The notes under the pieces were generated by a model, which searched no databases, was not told the origin of the DNA, and saw nothing but the letters and a program-made list of their open reading frames with translations. A DNA stretch of 64,000 bases from Streptococcus mitis (GTDB lineage: Bacteria > Bacillota > Bacilli > Lactobacillales > Streptococcaceae), in the NCBI RefSeq assembly GCF_023109105.1, contig NZ_JALDTZ010000012.1:1-64000 (forward strand). The letters run 5' to 3'. Position numbers and translations under genes: made by a program. Of the stretch, positions 1-8,854 are shown one piece after another (position 1 is the stretch's first letter; the number at the start of each line of letters is the position of its first letter).

Positions 1-30
1 TAATTCCACCATAAAAATCCGTTTTAGACT

Positions 31-61
31 AACTTCCACTTTGGTTAGACAAGTGGAAGTT
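31..61. repeat. perfect 11-bp inverted repeat upstream of coaA
   Basis: AACTTCCACTT and AAGTGGAAGTT flank a 9-nt loop. There is no T-run after either arm, so it is a poor intrinsic terminator. It could be an mRNA end-protecting hairpin of the gene left of the window or a protein-binding site. The rest of positions 1-134 shows no gene. Confidence 0.5.
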
Positions 62-134
62 ACTTTGAGAAGTTACCTTATACGATATTAGCTTACTATC
101 ATCAAGAAACCGCTTTATTTTTTTAGCTTTTTAT

Positions 135-140
135 GGTATG
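135..140 (+). promoter_or_regulatory. extended -10 of the coaA promoter
   Basis: TGG-TATGAT forms an extended -10 about 28 nt before the chosen coaA start. No good -35 is visible. The in-frame ATG at 138 lies inside this -10 box, so it cannot be the translation start of a transcript from this promoter. Confidence 0.55.
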
Positions 141-167
141 ATAGACAAAATATCTAGGGGAAAACAA

Positions 168-1088
168 ATGACCAACGAATTTTTACATTTTGAAAAAATC
201 AGCCGCCAAACTTGGCAATCTTTACATCGAAAGACAACCCCTCCTTTGACTGAAGAGGAATTAGAATCAATCAAGAGTTTTAATGACCAGATTAGCTTGC
301 AGGATGTTACCGATGTCTATCTTCCCTTAGCCCATCTCATCCAAATTTACAAGCGTACCAAGGATGATTTGGCCTTTTCAAAAGGAATTTTCCTTCAACG
401 TGAAAGCAAATCCCAGCCTTTTATCATTGGGGTTTCTGGGAGTGTTGCCGTTGGAAAATCCACAACTAGTCGCCTGCTTCAAATCCTACTGTCCCGTACG
501 CTTACAGATGCTACGGTTGAGTTAGTAACAACTGATGGTTTTCTCTATCCCAACCAGACCTTGATTGAGCAAGGGATTTTAAATCGTAAGGGATTTCCTG
601 AAAGCTATGATATGGAAGCTCTTCTCAACTTCTTGGACCGCATCAAAAACGGACAAGATGTTGATATTCCTGTCTATTCTCATGAAGTCTACGACATCGT
701 ACCTGAAGCAAAACAACGAGTAAAAGCAGCTGACTTTGTGATTGTCGAAGGAATCAATGTCTTTCAAAATCCACAAAACGAGCGTCTCTATATTACTGAC
801 TTCTTTGACTTTTCTATCTATGTTGATGCTGCAGTTGATGACATTGAGAGTTGGTATCTCGACCGTTTCTTGAAAATGCTGAGCCTAGCCCAAAACGACC
901 CTGATAGCTACTATTATCGATTTACTCAGATGCCGATTGGGGAAGTGGAGTCCTTTGCCCATCAGGTCTGGACCGGTATTAATCTCACAAATTTACAAAA
1001 TTATATTGAACCGACTAGAAATCGTGCAGAAGTGATTCTTCATAAAACAAAGGACCATGAAATAGATGAAATTTACTTAAAAAAATAA
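168..1088 (+). CDS. coaA: pantothenate kinase, type I (CoaA)
   Basis: CoaA phosphorylates pantothenate with ATP, the first step of coenzyme A synthesis in the cytosol. The protein is 306 residues, the usual length for the bacterial type I family. A P-loop reading GSVAVGKST lies near residue 92, followed by the TTDGFLYPN segment and the conserved RKGFPESYD motif typical of type I enzymes. I start at ATG 168 because AGGGG sits upstream and the earlier in-frame ATG at 138 falls inside the -10 box. It is followed by rpsT, which has its own ribosome binding site 67 nt on. Identification is secure. Confidence 0.95.
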   Translation: MTNEFLHFEKISRQTWQSLHRKTTPPLTEEELESIKSFNDQISLQDVTDVYLPLAHLIQIYKRTKDDLAFSKGIFLQRESKSQPFIIGVSGSVAVGKSTTSRLLQILLSRTLTDATVELVTTDGFLYPNQTLIEQGILNRKGFPESYDMEALLNFLDRIKNGQDVDIPVYSHEVYDIVPEAKQRVKAADFVIVEGINVFQNPQNERLYITDFFDFSIYVDAAVDDIESWYLDRFLKMLSLAQNDPDSYYYRFTQMPIGEVESFAHQVWTGINLTNLQNYIEPTRNRAEVILHKTKDHEIDEIYLKK

Positions 1089-1155
1089 TTTTCCCTTGTC
1101 AAAACGTAAGTTTTCAGATATAATGGTATAGTTAGTAAATATGGAGGTAAGAACA

Positions 1156-1392
1156 TTGGCAAACATTAAATCAGCTATCAAACGCGCTGAATTGAACGTT
1201 AAACAAAACGAAAAGAACTCAGCTCAAAAATCAGCTATGCGTACTGCTATCAAAGCTTTCGAAGCAAACCCATCTGAAGAACTTTTCCGTGCTGCTAGCT
1301 CAGCTATCGATAAAGCAGAAACTAAAGGTTTGATTCACAAAAACAAAGCAAGCCGCGACAAAGCTCGTCTTTCAGCTAAACTTGCTAAATAA
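1156..1392 (+). CDS. rpsT: 30S ribosomal protein S20
   Basis: S20 binds 16S rRNA early in small-subunit assembly. From TTG 1156 the product is 78 residues beginning [12 protein letters not shown], lysine- and alanine-rich throughout, as the family is. An in-frame ATG exists at 1141, but it would add MEVRT and the GGAGG Shine-Dalgarno at about 1143-1147 overlaps it, so the TTG start is right. TTG starts are common for rpsT, where translation is autoregulated in other bacteria. A terminator follows immediately. Confidence 0.96.
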
Positions 1393-1393
1393 G

Positions 1394-1419
1394 AAACAGT
1401 CTATAGAGGCTGTTTTTTT
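1394..1419 (+). terminator. intrinsic terminator after rpsT
   Basis: AAACAGTC, a 6-nt loop, GGCTGTTT and a run of T immediately after the rpsT stop codon. Confidence 0.8.
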
Positions 1420-1444
1420 GTCCCAAAATAGGAGAAGTCAGAAA

Positions 1445-1963
1445 ATGAAAATCGCAATTATCGGATATTCTGGGGCTGGTAAATCAACTCTAGCTGAAAA
1501 CTTGTCTCGCTACTACTCCATTCCCAAACTTCATATGGACACTCTTCAATTTCAGCCAGGCTGGGTAGACAGTGACCGCGATTGGATGTTAAAAGAGATG
1601 AGAGACTTTCTCACCGAACATTCCGATTGGGTGATTGATGGTAATTATTCTTGGTGTTATTACGAGGAAAGAATGCAGGAAGCTGACCAAATCATCTTTC
1701 TTAATTTTTCCCCATTGACCTGTCTCTTTCGAGCCTTTAAACGTTACCTCACATACCGAGGCAAGGTCAGAGAAAGCATGGCAGCTGGTTGTCAAGAACA
1801 ATTTAATTGGGAATTTATTCGTTGGATTCTTCGGGATGGACGAACAAAAAATGCTAAGGAAAGATACCAATACTTAAACAATACTTACCCAGAAAAGATG
1901 CACATTCTCCATTCTCAAACTGAGATTGACTATTTCTTGCAATCTCTTAAAAATAGACGATAG
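1445..1963 (+). CDS. P-loop nucleoside-kinase-like protein (FlaR-type 'topology modulation' family)
   Basis: The product is 172 residues and belongs to the adenylate-kinase-like family often labelled DNA topology modulation protein FlaR. A Walker A motif GYSGAGKST lies at residues 7-15, a short LHMD segment near residue 31, a WVIDGNYSW motif near residue 66 and a basic lid-like stretch RAFKRYLTYRGKVR near residue 100. The fold predicts phosphate transfer from ATP to a small molecule, but the substrate is unknown and the 'topology' name is historical. The start at 1445 has AGGAG about 10 nt upstream. It stands alone between rpsT and an inverted-repeat element. Confidence 0.75.
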   Translation: MKIAIIGYSGAGKSTLAENLSRYYSIPKLHMDTLQFQPGWVDSDRDWMLKEMRDFLTEHSDWVIDGNYSWCYYEERMQEADQIIFLNFSPLTCLFRAFKRYLTYRGKVRESMAAGCQEQFNWEFIRWILRDGRTKNAKERYQYLNNTYPEKMHILHSQTEIDYFLQSLKNRR

Positions 1964-2001
1964 AGTAACATTTCATTAAGATCAGCATGGGCTGAATGAC
2001 T

Positions 2002-2169
2002 AAAAAGATTCTGGGACAAAAGTCTAACCTTAAATATAAAAAGCGAACAAAACAAGTTATCTGACACTCAGAATTCTGCTTTGTTCGCTTTTTTATCTAA
2101 TCTATCGATTTTTAAAATTTATAATAAAGAATTTCTAAAATCAAAATCTTTTTGTCCCAGACTCTTTTA
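2002..2169. repeat. 170-bp inverted-repeat element with nested hairpin (RUP-like, tentative)
   Basis: The ends are inverted repeats of about 20 bp: AAAAGATTCTGGGACAAAA on the left (2002-2021) and its near-complement TTTTTGTCCCAGACTCTTTT on the right (2149-2168). Inside lies a second inverted repeat around GCGAACAAA (2043-2051) and TTTGTTCGC (2080-2088). It sits between two convergently oriented genes. This architecture resembles the small non-autonomous RUP-type elements of pneumococci, but I assign the family from memory only. It could also act as a bidirectional terminator. Confidence 0.5.
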
Positions 2170-2176
2170 TTTCCTT

Positions 2177-2887
2177 TTATTCTGCAATTAAAGTCTCTAG
2201 ACCAACCTTCATCATATCAGTGAAGGTGTTTTGACGTTCTTCTGCTGTAGTGTCCTCATCTGGATTGACCAAGCTATCCGAAATGGTCATGATGGCAAGG
2301 GAATCAACATGGTGTTGAGCAGCTAGATAGTATAGAGCTGCCGCTTCCATCTCAACGGCTTTCACACCCCACTTGCCAAGCTCGATATTCTTTTCAAAGT
2401 AGTTTGAATAAAAGACATCAGAAGACAATACATTGCCGACGTGAGTAGTCATACCAAGGTCTTTGGCAATATGGTAAGCCTTATCTAACAAATCAAAGCT
2501 AGCGATTTGTGGAAAATCGTACTGTGGCCAGTCATTACGGACGATGTTTGAGTTGGTTGCAGCTGCCTGCGCCAAAACCAATTCACGGACGTGAACATCT
2601 TCATTCAAAGAACCAGCAGTTCCCACACGGATCAATTTTTTCACACCGTAGTCAACAATCAACTCACGCGCATAAATCGAAATCGATGGCATTCCCATCC
2701 CAGTTCCCATGACAGATACACGGTGGCCCTTGTAAGTACCTGTGTAACCAAACATGTTACGCACTTCGTTAAAACAAACAGCATCTTCAAGAAAATTCTC
2801 AGCAATAAATTTCGCACGAAGAGGATCCCCAGGAAGAAGAATTTTATCAGCAATTTCACCCTGCTTAGCAGCAATATGGATAGACAT
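2177..2887 (-). CDS. deoD: purine-nucleoside phosphorylase, DeoD type
   Basis: DeoD cleaves purine (deoxy)nucleosides with phosphate to free base and ribose-1-phosphate. The 236-residue protein has the hexameric-type NP-I landmarks: [13 protein letters not shown] near residue 20 (phosphate site), RVGTAGSL near residue 87, VEMEAAALY near residue 179 (ribose site) and SDSL near residue 204. It is the last gene of the leftward nucleoside cluster but is separated from it by 350 bp containing hairpins. The start has only a weak Shine-Dalgarno. A second, trimeric-type phosphorylase (punA) is encoded upstream, so the two probably divide substrates. Confidence 0.95.
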   Translation of the reverse strand: MSIHIAAKQGEIADKILLPGDPLRAKFIAENFLEDAVCFNEVRNMFGYTGTYKGHRVSVMGTGMGMPSISIYARELIVDYGVKKLIRVGTAGSLNEDVHVRELVLAQAAATNSNIVRNDWPQYDFPQIASFDLLDKAYHIAKDLGMTTHVGNVLSSDVFYSNYFEKNIELGKWGVKAVEMEAAALYYLAAQHHVDSLAIMTISDSLVNPDEDTTAEERQNTFTDMMKVGLETLIAE

Positions 2888-2931
2888 AATTTATGATACA
2901 AAGAGCGACCAGAAAACAACTGAAAATTAGG

Positions 2932-2966
2932 AATCTGACGAGAAATCCTGATTTCTAGGTCAGATT
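2932..2966 (-). promoter_or_regulatory. strong hairpin in the deoD leader
   Basis: AATCTGAC-x-AGAAAT pairs with ATTTCT-x-GTCAGATT around a short loop. A second hairpin GTGTTC/GAACAC lies at 2991-3008 and a third, CCGTATTC/GAATACGG, at 3192-3215. None has a clean T-run in the deoD direction. The 350 bp between deoD and the amidotransferase gene hold nothing else I can recognise. Confidence 0.5.
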
Positions 2967-3238
2967 ATCTATTTTCCGAGTTTTCCGCTCGTGTTCAAAT
3001 CAGAACACACGCTCTACCTTTCTTTATTTTATATTTGATATTTAGAAAGATACCAAACCCGTCAAAAAGCGAAGGGAAAATAGGAGTTGGACGTAGTGAG
3101 CGACGCTCGCTAGATCAACTATCTTTTTCTCACTGCTTTTAGGGTGGGTTCAATTCCTTTCTTTCTTAATTTTGATTTAGAGGAGAGGCGCCCGTATTCA
3201 GTTCTGCGAATACGGTTAATCCATCCTTTCTTTTTTAT

Positions 3239-3949
3239 TTAGTTTGTTAATGAATCCAAAAATTCGTACAATTTTGCATTCATTTCTAGATAATCGTAAG
3301 CACGAATGGCTTCAGGTTTTTCGACAAATGGCAATTGTTTACTTTGCTCTTCCAAAGCAACTTCACCATCTGCAGCAATCAAGAGATTCACAGCTTCTGA
3401 ATCAAATTCCAAGTGGGCTTGGAAGGCATAGTGTTTGGGAGAAAACCGGACAATCTGGCGTGGACAACCTTGACTGGTCGCAAGGACAATGGCATCCTCC
3501 GTCAATCCCGGCATATCACCATGCCAGTGACCTGAATCAAAGTTTGCACCAAATAAGCTGACATGCGGATCTGCCAATCCTTCAGACGTCAAGGTCACAG
3601 GATACACCCCAATTTCCCGCTCTGGACTATGCTCATACTCCGCGCCATAAGCAACTGACAGGAGCTGCGCTCCCAGACAGACACCAACGATGTAGCGATC
3701 CGCCTTCATCGCTTTTTGGATCAGTTTAATCTCAGCTTGTAGATCATAGTAAGGAAAGTTTGCGCGATCCTCATCTGGTGATTGTGGTCCTCCCATGACA
3801 ATCAAAAAATCGATCTCATCCACTGTCTCAGGTAGAACTTCTCGCTCGTAGACCTTGGTCATGGTCACCTGATGACCACGCTCCTGCGCCCACTTTAGAT
3901 AAGCACCCGGTACTTCAAATGTTTCGTGCAAGACAAAATGCACCTTCAT
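3239..3949 (-). CDS. class I glutamine amidotransferase-like protein
   Basis: The 236-residue product has the class I amidotransferase fold: MGGPQSPDED near residue 51, the nucleophile elbow GVCLGAQL near residue 89 with its cysteine, and a GHWHGD segment near residue 141 in the histidine region. Stand-alone members of this family (GMP-synthase glutaminase-like) lack a synthetase domain and their acceptor is usually unknown. The start codon overlaps the stop of the ClC gene by 4 bp (ATGA), showing translational coupling in the nucleoside operon. A role in purine salvage is suggested only by this context. Confidence 0.85.
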   Translation of the reverse strand: MKVHFVLHETFEVPGAYLKWAQERGHQVTMTKVYEREVLPETVDEIDFLIVMGGPQSPDEDRANFPYYDLQAEIKLIQKAMKADRYIVGVCLGAQLLSVAYGAEYEHSPEREIGVYPVTLTSEGLADPHVSLFGANFDSGHWHGDMPGLTEDAIVLATSQGCPRQIVRFSPKHYAFQAHLEFDSEAVNLLIAADGEVALEEQSKQLPFVEKPEAIRAYDYLEMNAKLYEFLDSLTN

Positions 3950-5184
3950 CGTTTATTCTCCCATCTATTTTGAATCACATAAGATACACCAGCAGCTAGT
4001 GCCAGCGGTAGAATCAAAGCCCAGCTCTGTCCTGTAAAACCAAGACTTAGGATAATGGCAGTCAAGGGAGCTTGTAAGATTGTCCCTAAAAAGACCGTCG
4101 CTCCAAGCAACATACCTAGACCAGGATCTAGATGAATGCCAACTGCAGAAACAATCATGGTTACCAAATAACCAGATCCAATTCCCAAAGCAAATGACGG
4201 TGTCAAGGTCCCTCCGTAAGCCCCATTTCGTAAAAGGAGATAGACCAGGAACCCTTTTACGGTCAAGGTCAAGGCTAGACTAGAAAATGGCTGGCCTGAT
4301 AAGAGGGCTTGGGCTAGTACCTGTCCATTTCCCATAAAAATCGGGTATAAGGTCACGATGCCAGCAAGCACCATAAAGGCTACAGGCAGAGTCCAAAGAA
4401 TGGTCCAATCCTTCCGCCGTTTGAGACTAGCACGATTGGCTAGAAAACGAAAAGCCAGTGCCAAGGGAGTAAGCAATAGAGCCACTATTACAGCCTGGAT
4501 AAAACTACTGGTTGACCAATGAACTGGCGACATGTGATATATAGCACCATGTCCAACAATTGGCTGGGCAACCCAAGTCGCCAAATAAGTACTGGACAAG
4601 ACCAGTAAGATATTTTTCCAGTGATAGGCCACCCCTAATGTCTCAAAGACAAACAAGCTACTGGCAAAGGGAACCTGATAGACAGCAGCCAAGCCGGCTC
4701 CAGCTCCACAAGCAATCAAAACTCTTCGTTCTTTGATCGTCAAGGACAAGACTTTCCCCAAACGACTAGCTAGAAGAGCCCCAACCTCACGTGGAGCTCC
4801 TTCTTTTCCGACCGAAGCGCCAGCTCCAACAATCGCAACCTGCATAGTTGCATGAAGGAGGTGGGCTAGGGGCGCTGGATCTCTATCTCCAACCAGGTCG
4901 ATTTGCCTGCGAATAGAGAGAATTTTATAACGCTCTTGTAGAATATACCAGAAATCTGCTGCCAAAATCCCTGTCACACATAAGACAAGAAATCTACGAA
5001 GCCCTCCAGCTTCTTGAAATTGCTGGAGCAGATCAGATCGCTCTTGGCCAAAAGCCAACATCTGCACGCCTTCTAGCAGATAATGACAGGCAAGTCCGAC
5101 TAGACCCGTACCTACTCCCAAAGCGAGAGTCGCTAAAAGCAGACGCCATCCGTAGGGTAGGCTTTGGAGTCGTACTTTCATCAT
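3946..5184 (-). CDS. ClC-family chloride channel/antiporter
   Basis: This is a polytopic membrane protein of about 412 residues of the ClC family. GKEGAPREVGALLASRLG near residue 135 matches the conserved GxxGPE-like selectivity segment, GAGAGLAAVYQVPFASSLF follows, and GGTLTPSFALGIGSGYL near residue 330 is the second filter loop. I start at ATG 5184, two bases past the punA stop; alternative in-frame ATGs are at 5181 and 5199, the last inside punA. It sits in the middle of a nucleoside catabolism operon, which is not an obvious partner for chloride transport; ion or pH balance is a guess. Confidence 0.85.
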   Translation of the reverse strand: MMKVRLQSLPYGWRLLLATLALGVGTGLVGLACHYLLEGVQMLAFGQERSDLLQQFQEAGGLRRFLVLCVTGILAADFWYILQERYKILSIRRQIDLVGDRDPAPLAHLLHATMQVAIVGAGASVGKEGAPREVGALLASRLGKVLSLTIKERRVLIACGAGAGLAAVYQVPFASSLFVFETLGVAYHWKNILLVLSSTYLATWVAQPIVGHGAIYHMSPVHWSTSSFIQAVIVALLLTPLALAFRFLANRASLKRRKDWTILWTLPVAFMVLAGIVTLYPIFMGNGQVLAQALLSGQPFSSLALTLTVKGFLVYLLLRNGAYGGTLTPSFALGIGSGYLVTMIVSAVGIHLDPGLGMLLGATVFLGTILQAPLTAIILSLGFTGQSWALILPLALAAGVSYVIQNRWENKR

Positions 5185-5185
5185 C

Positions 5186-5995
5186 TTATAATTCAGCAAG
5201 AATCGCTTTCAGCAATCCTTTGAAGTCGCCTTTGACGCGTTCAGTTACTTCTACAACTTCTTCGTGGTTGAGTTCTTCTTGGAAACCTGCAGCATGGTTA
5301 GTGATACATGAAATTCCTAGAACTTTCATGCCTGAGTGGGCTGCCACAATAACTTCAGGAACAGTAGACATACCAACTGCATCTGCTCCCAATGTCTTAT
5401 AGGCACGAATTTCTGCTGGGGTTTCATAAGTCGGACCTGTTACACCAATATAGACACCTTCATCAAGCTTGATACCAAGTTTCTTAGCCACTTCATGGGC
5501 AGTAGCACGATATTCTGGAGTGTAGGCTTTAGACATATCTGGGAAACGTGGACCAAAATCATCCAAGTTTTCACCCATCAATGGGTTTTGCCCCGTCATA
5601 TTGATATGGTCTGAGATAGCCATCAAGGTACCAGGCCCAAATCCAATACCTCCAGCTGCATTGGTTACAATGACACCTTCGCATCCAAGAACTTTCATCA
5701 CACGTACTGGGAAAGTCACGACTTCAAGAGGATTTCCTTCATAGAAATGGAAACGACCTTGAAGAACCAAGACTTTACGTCCAGCAAGATCACCATAAAC
5801 CAATTTACCAGCATGTCCGACTACTGTGGATTGACCCCAGTTTGGAATGTCAGAGTAGTCTACTACGACTGCATTTTCGATTTCTTCAGCCAATTCTCCA
5901 AGACCTGAACCAAGGATCAAACCGAACTCAGGAGCTTCGATTCCTTTGCCCTTCAAAAATGCTGCTGTTTCATTGATTTTATTTAATAATGTCAT
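5186..5995 (-). CDS. punA: purine-nucleoside phosphorylase I, inosine/guanosine type
   Basis: The 269-residue protein is a trimeric-type purine nucleoside phosphorylase. Motifs are LGSGLGELAE near residue 28, GHAGKLVYG (phosphate-binding His) near residue 81, VTNAAGGIG near residue 110, GPTYETPAE near residue 187 and ITNHAAG near residue 233 (purine-binding Asn). It releases hypoxanthine or guanine and ribose-1-phosphate, which phosphopentomutase (deoB upstream) converts to ribose-5-phosphate. Its start overlaps the stop of the preceding DUF1697 gene by one base (TAATG). Confidence 0.95.
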   Translation of the reverse strand: MTLLNKINETAAFLKGKGIEAPEFGLILGSGLGELAEEIENAVVVDYSDIPNWGQSTVVGHAGKLVYGDLAGRKVLVLQGRFHFYEGNPLEVVTFPVRVMKVLGCEGVIVTNAAGGIGFGPGTLMAISDHINMTGQNPLMGENLDDFGPRFPDMSKAYTPEYRATAHEVAKKLGIKLDEGVYIGVTGPTYETPAEIRAYKTLGADAVGMSTVPEVIVAAHSGMKVLGISCITNHAAGFQEELNHEEVVEVTERVKGDFKGLLKAILAEL

Positions 5996-6552
5996 TAGGT
6001 ATCTCCTTCTTTATGTTTTAAAAATTGACCAATTTTGTCAAAGGTATTAGCGTTACGAATGGTAATATTGCGATAGAAAGGCATCTTAAGCAAGTGCTTG
6101 TGATAAGCTGTTTTAGAGTAGCTAGCTTCTGACAATTTACCCCAGAAGATCCCTAATTTCCCAAAATGAAGCACTTCATCGACCAGTTCCAAACTGTTCA
6201 CTTTCTCGATGGCTTGATCCACATCCAAGCCCTCAGTGTAAAAGAGCACATCCTTTCGAGCCATCTCATGATTCCACCAATCAGGAAGATTTCTAAGCTC
6301 CTTTTCATAGTCTTCGTGAGACAACAAGGAAAAACTCTGGATAAATGGATAACGTCTTTCAAAGAAAGCCTGTAATTTCTCTATTAATTTAGTTCTAGGC
6401 ACAATGCTATTAAAGAAAATATTGCCACTATTGATGTAGGTTTCTACATTTTCTAATTCCAACTCCGTCAATTCTTGACGCAGCTGAGCCATGACCACCT
6501 TGTTCTTTCCACCGACATTAATTCCTCTAACAAGTAGAGCGTAGCAAATCAT
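5995..6552 (-). CDS. DUF1697 family protein
   Basis: The 185-residue product begins YALLVRGINVGGKNKVVMAQL and contains VETYINSGNIFF, the hallmark segments of DUF1697. Members have a ferredoxin-like alpha/beta fold and no assigned activity. It is locked between deoB (one-base gap) and punA (one-base overlap), so it is made with the nucleoside enzymes and may help them, but this is context only. Confidence 0.85.
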   Translation of the reverse strand: MICYALLVRGINVGGKNKVVMAQLRQELTELELENVETYINSGNIFFNSIVPRTKLIEKLQAFFERRYPFIQSFSLLSHEDYEKELRNLPDWWNHEMARKDVLFYTEGLDVDQAIEKVNSLELVDEVLHFGKLGIFWGKLSEASYSKTAYHKHLLKMPFYRNITIRNANTFDKIGQFLKHKEGDT

Positions 6553-6553
6553 C

Positions 6554-7765
6554 TTAAACTAATTTATCTAAGAAACTTTCACCAATCATGGCAGTTTCAA
6601 CGCCAAAGTTATCCGCAATTGTTGCTGAGATGTCGGCGAAGTGTCCAACTGGAATTAATCCATTGCCTTTAAAGGATGGACTGTATGCCAAAAGTGGAAT
6701 ATATTCACGAGTATGGTCAGTACCAGCATAGGTTGGGTCATTTCCGTGGTCAGCAGTAATCAAAAGAAGATCGTCTTCTCTCATTGCTGCCATAATTTCT
6801 GGCAAGCGCTCATCAAACTCATGCAAACAATCACGATAGCCGTGTGGATCACGACGGTGTCCATATAAAGCATCAAAGTCTACCAAGTTTGTGAAGGAGA
6901 ACCCTTTTTCAAATTCAGGAAGTCCCATAGTCTTCAATAGTGTATCAATTCCATGACTATTTGACTTATTGTGACCCATATCGTGGTTGATACCAGCACC
7001 GTTGAAGATATCGTTGATCTTACCAACTGCATAGGTGTCGATACCAGCTTCATTCAATTTGTCCAATACAGTTGGAGCAAATGGAGATACAGCCAAGTCA
7101 CGACGGTTAGCCGTACGAGTGAAGTTTCCAGGCTCACCAACATAAGGACGAGCAATAATACGCCCTAGAAGAGCTGGACGCTCTAAAGTAATCGAACGAG
7201 CGTATTCACAGATACGGTAGAGTTCATCTAAAGGAATGATATCTTCGTGAGCTGCGATTTGAAGAACTGGGTCAGCTGAAGTATAGATAATCAACTCGCC
7301 AGTTTCCATTTGACGTGGTCCAAAATCATCGATAACAGCTGTTCCTGAGTATGGTTTGTTGGCCTCACGAATAACCTTGCGTCCTGAGAATTCTTCAATT
7401 TTAGTCAAGATTTCTTCTGGGAATCCATTCCAAAAAGTATCGAAAGGCTCCGTAATGTTGAGGCCCATGATTTCCCAGTGTCCAGTCATGGTATCCTTAC
7501 CAAGAGATACTTCTTCCAATTTCGTTGCATATCCAGTTGGATTGCTTTCTGCTGGTACAGTCTTAAGAGGAGTTTCACGAGGAATATTTCCTAGACCGAT
7601 TTTAGCCATGTTTGGCACATTCAAACCAACTGTTTTAGAAATGTGTCCCAGTGTGTCAGAAGCTCCATCTGGAACCCCAGCATTGACAAAGTTATTAGCA
7701 TCTGGTGCTGCACCGATTCCTACAGAATCTAGTACTACCAAGTGAATACGATTAAATTTTGACAT
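6554..7765 (-). CDS. deoB: phosphopentomutase
   Basis: DeoB interconverts (deoxy)ribose-1-phosphate and (deoxy)ribose-5-phosphate. The 403-residue protein is an alkaline-phosphatase-superfamily metalloenzyme: [11 protein letters not shown] near residue 13 and ADHGNDPTY near residue 339 supply metal-binding Asp and His residues, GHWEIMG and GHNKSNSHG flank the active site, and TDHTRE is near residue 350. It lies between rpiA and the phosphorylase genes, so the operon runs from nucleoside to pentose phosphate. The length is standard. Confidence 0.96.
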   Translation of the reverse strand: MSKFNRIHLVVLDSVGIGAAPDANNFVNAGVPDGASDTLGHISKTVGLNVPNMAKIGLGNIPRETPLKTVPAESNPTGYATKLEEVSLGKDTMTGHWEIMGLNITEPFDTFWNGFPEEILTKIEEFSGRKVIREANKPYSGTAVIDDFGPRQMETGELIIYTSADPVLQIAAHEDIIPLDELYRICEYARSITLERPALLGRIIARPYVGEPGNFTRTANRRDLAVSPFAPTVLDKLNEAGIDTYAVGKINDIFNGAGINHDMGHNKSNSHGIDTLLKTMGLPEFEKGFSFTNLVDFDALYGHRRDPHGYRDCLHEFDERLPEIMAAMREDDLLLITADHGNDPTYAGTDHTREYIPLLAYSPSFKGNGLIPVGHFADISATIADNFGVETAMIGESFLDKLV

Positions 7766-7788
7766 AGTCTGTCTCCTTATTGCTTTGA

Positions 7789-8472
7789 TTAGTTTGCTTT
7801 TGTTGAAGTTAAAATCTGAACGCCCTGTTGTCCAGCTACGATGACCTTATCCACCATTTGGTTAAATAAGCCGTGTTCTACAACGCCAACGACATGGTCC
7901 AATTCTTGCCCGAAGGCAATTGGATCTTCAATGACATCCAAGGCAAGGTCAATGATAAAGTTCTGCATATCTGTCACAAAACGTTGACCGTCTTTTTCAC
8001 GGAAACTTGGTTTGTAGCCAGATCGCTCGAAACGACGAAAGACTTGCTCAGCACCATACTGAACTACCTCTACAGGTAATTTAAAAGCACCTAGTTTGTC
8101 GACCAGCTTGCTTTCATCCACCACCCAAATGTATTCTTTTGAAGGCGTTGCCACAACCTTCTCCATCAAAAGGGCACCACCACCGCCTTTGATTCCATTA
8201 AACTGACTATCCACTTCATCAGCACCATCAACGGTTAGGTCTACAAAGTCCACTTGGTCAATTGACTTAAGAGGAATATTGAGTCCTTCTGCCTGCTTGC
8301 TGGTTACACTAGAAGTCGTAACAGCCGTAATCTGTAGGCCCTCTTCCTTGATACGACGGCCTATCTCTTCAACGAAATAGTAGGCAGTAGAACCCGTTCC
8401 CAGTCCGACAACCATCCCATCCTTGACAAATTCAGCAGCCTTGATACCTGCCATTTTCTTCAGATTTTCCAC
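7789..8472 (-). CDS. rpiA: ribose-5-phosphate isomerase A
   Basis: RpiA interconverts ribose-5-phosphate and ribulose-5-phosphate. The 227-residue protein shows GLGTGSTA near residue 23, DGADEVD near residue 82 and [11 protein letters not shown] near residue 94, the phosphate-binding and catalytic segments. Translation starts at GTG 8472, with GGAGG 9 nt upstream (GGAGGTGTTTGA). As first gene of the leftward operon it carries the promoter just upstream. Confidence 0.95.
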   Translation of the reverse strand: MENLKKMAGIKAAEFVKDGMVVGLGTGSTAYYFVEEIGRRIKEEGLQITAVTTSSVTSKQAEGLNIPLKSIDQVDFVDLTVDGADEVDSQFNGIKGGGGALLMEKVVATPSKEYIWVVDESKLVDKLGAFKLPVEVVQYGAEQVFRRFERSGYKPSFREKDGQRFVTDMQNFIIDLALDVIEDPIAFGQELDHVVGVVEHGLFNQMVDKVIVAGQQGVQILTSTKAN

Positions 8473-8504
8473 TCAAACACCTCCATTAAAGAGCTACTTC
8501 TATT

Positions 8505-8510
8505 ATACCA
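8505..8510 (-). promoter_or_regulatory. -10 box of the rpiA-deoB-punA operon promoter
   Basis: On the minus strand TGG-TATAAT forms an extended -10 about 33 nt before the rpiA GTG. The -35 region is weak (no good TTGACA match). This is the only obvious promoter for the operon. Confidence 0.6.
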
Positions 8511-8632
8511 TGTAAAGGCTTAATATTCATCTGAAAATTTGAAACCGATATCTATTCTAGAAGAAATTTTACTAGGTTGATTTTTTATCATAAAGATGGT
8601 TAAATAGTTAAGTACAGAAAAGGAGACATAAG

Positions 8633-8818
8633 ATGAACCCATTAGATTTGTTTAATCAAGTAAAAGAATTAATCGAAACAAAAGATTTCGAAGCTGCAAA
8701 AACATTTGTTGCAGAAAATCAAGAACAACTTGGAGAATACTTCTCTCAAGCTCAGCAGTTGATTTCTGGTTCTGAAGGTCTAGATGGCCTCGTTGGAAAG
8801 ATTAAAGGTTTTTTCTAA
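8633..8818 (+). CDS. small conserved streptococcal protein of unknown function
   Basis: A 61-residue acidic, mostly helical protein with no signal peptide or membrane segment; a glycine-rich tail SGSEGLDGLVGKIKGFF is reminiscent of an amphipathic helix. AGGAGA lies about 8 nt before the ATG, a TTGATT / TAAATA promoter pair spaced about 18 nt is at 8577-8606, and a terminator follows, so it is a complete transcription unit. I do not recognise a function. Confidence 0.7.
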   Translation: MNPLDLFNQVKELIETKDFEAAKTFVAENQEQLGEYFSQAQQLISGSEGLDGLVGKIKGFF

Positions 8819-8825
8819 AAGATAT

Positions 8826-8854
8826 AAAGGCGCCTGAAACCATCAGGTGCCTTT
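8826..8854. terminator. bidirectional terminator between the 61-aa gene and nnrD
   Basis: AAAGGCGCCTGA pairs with TCAGGTGCCTTT; the right arm overlaps the 3' end of the convergent dehydratase gene. It can serve both strands. Confidence 0.75.

Noticed and set aside
138..168. Longer start for coaA at ATG 138
   Set aside because: The ATG is inside the TATGAT -10 box; ATG 168 has a Shine-Dalgarno and the family length.
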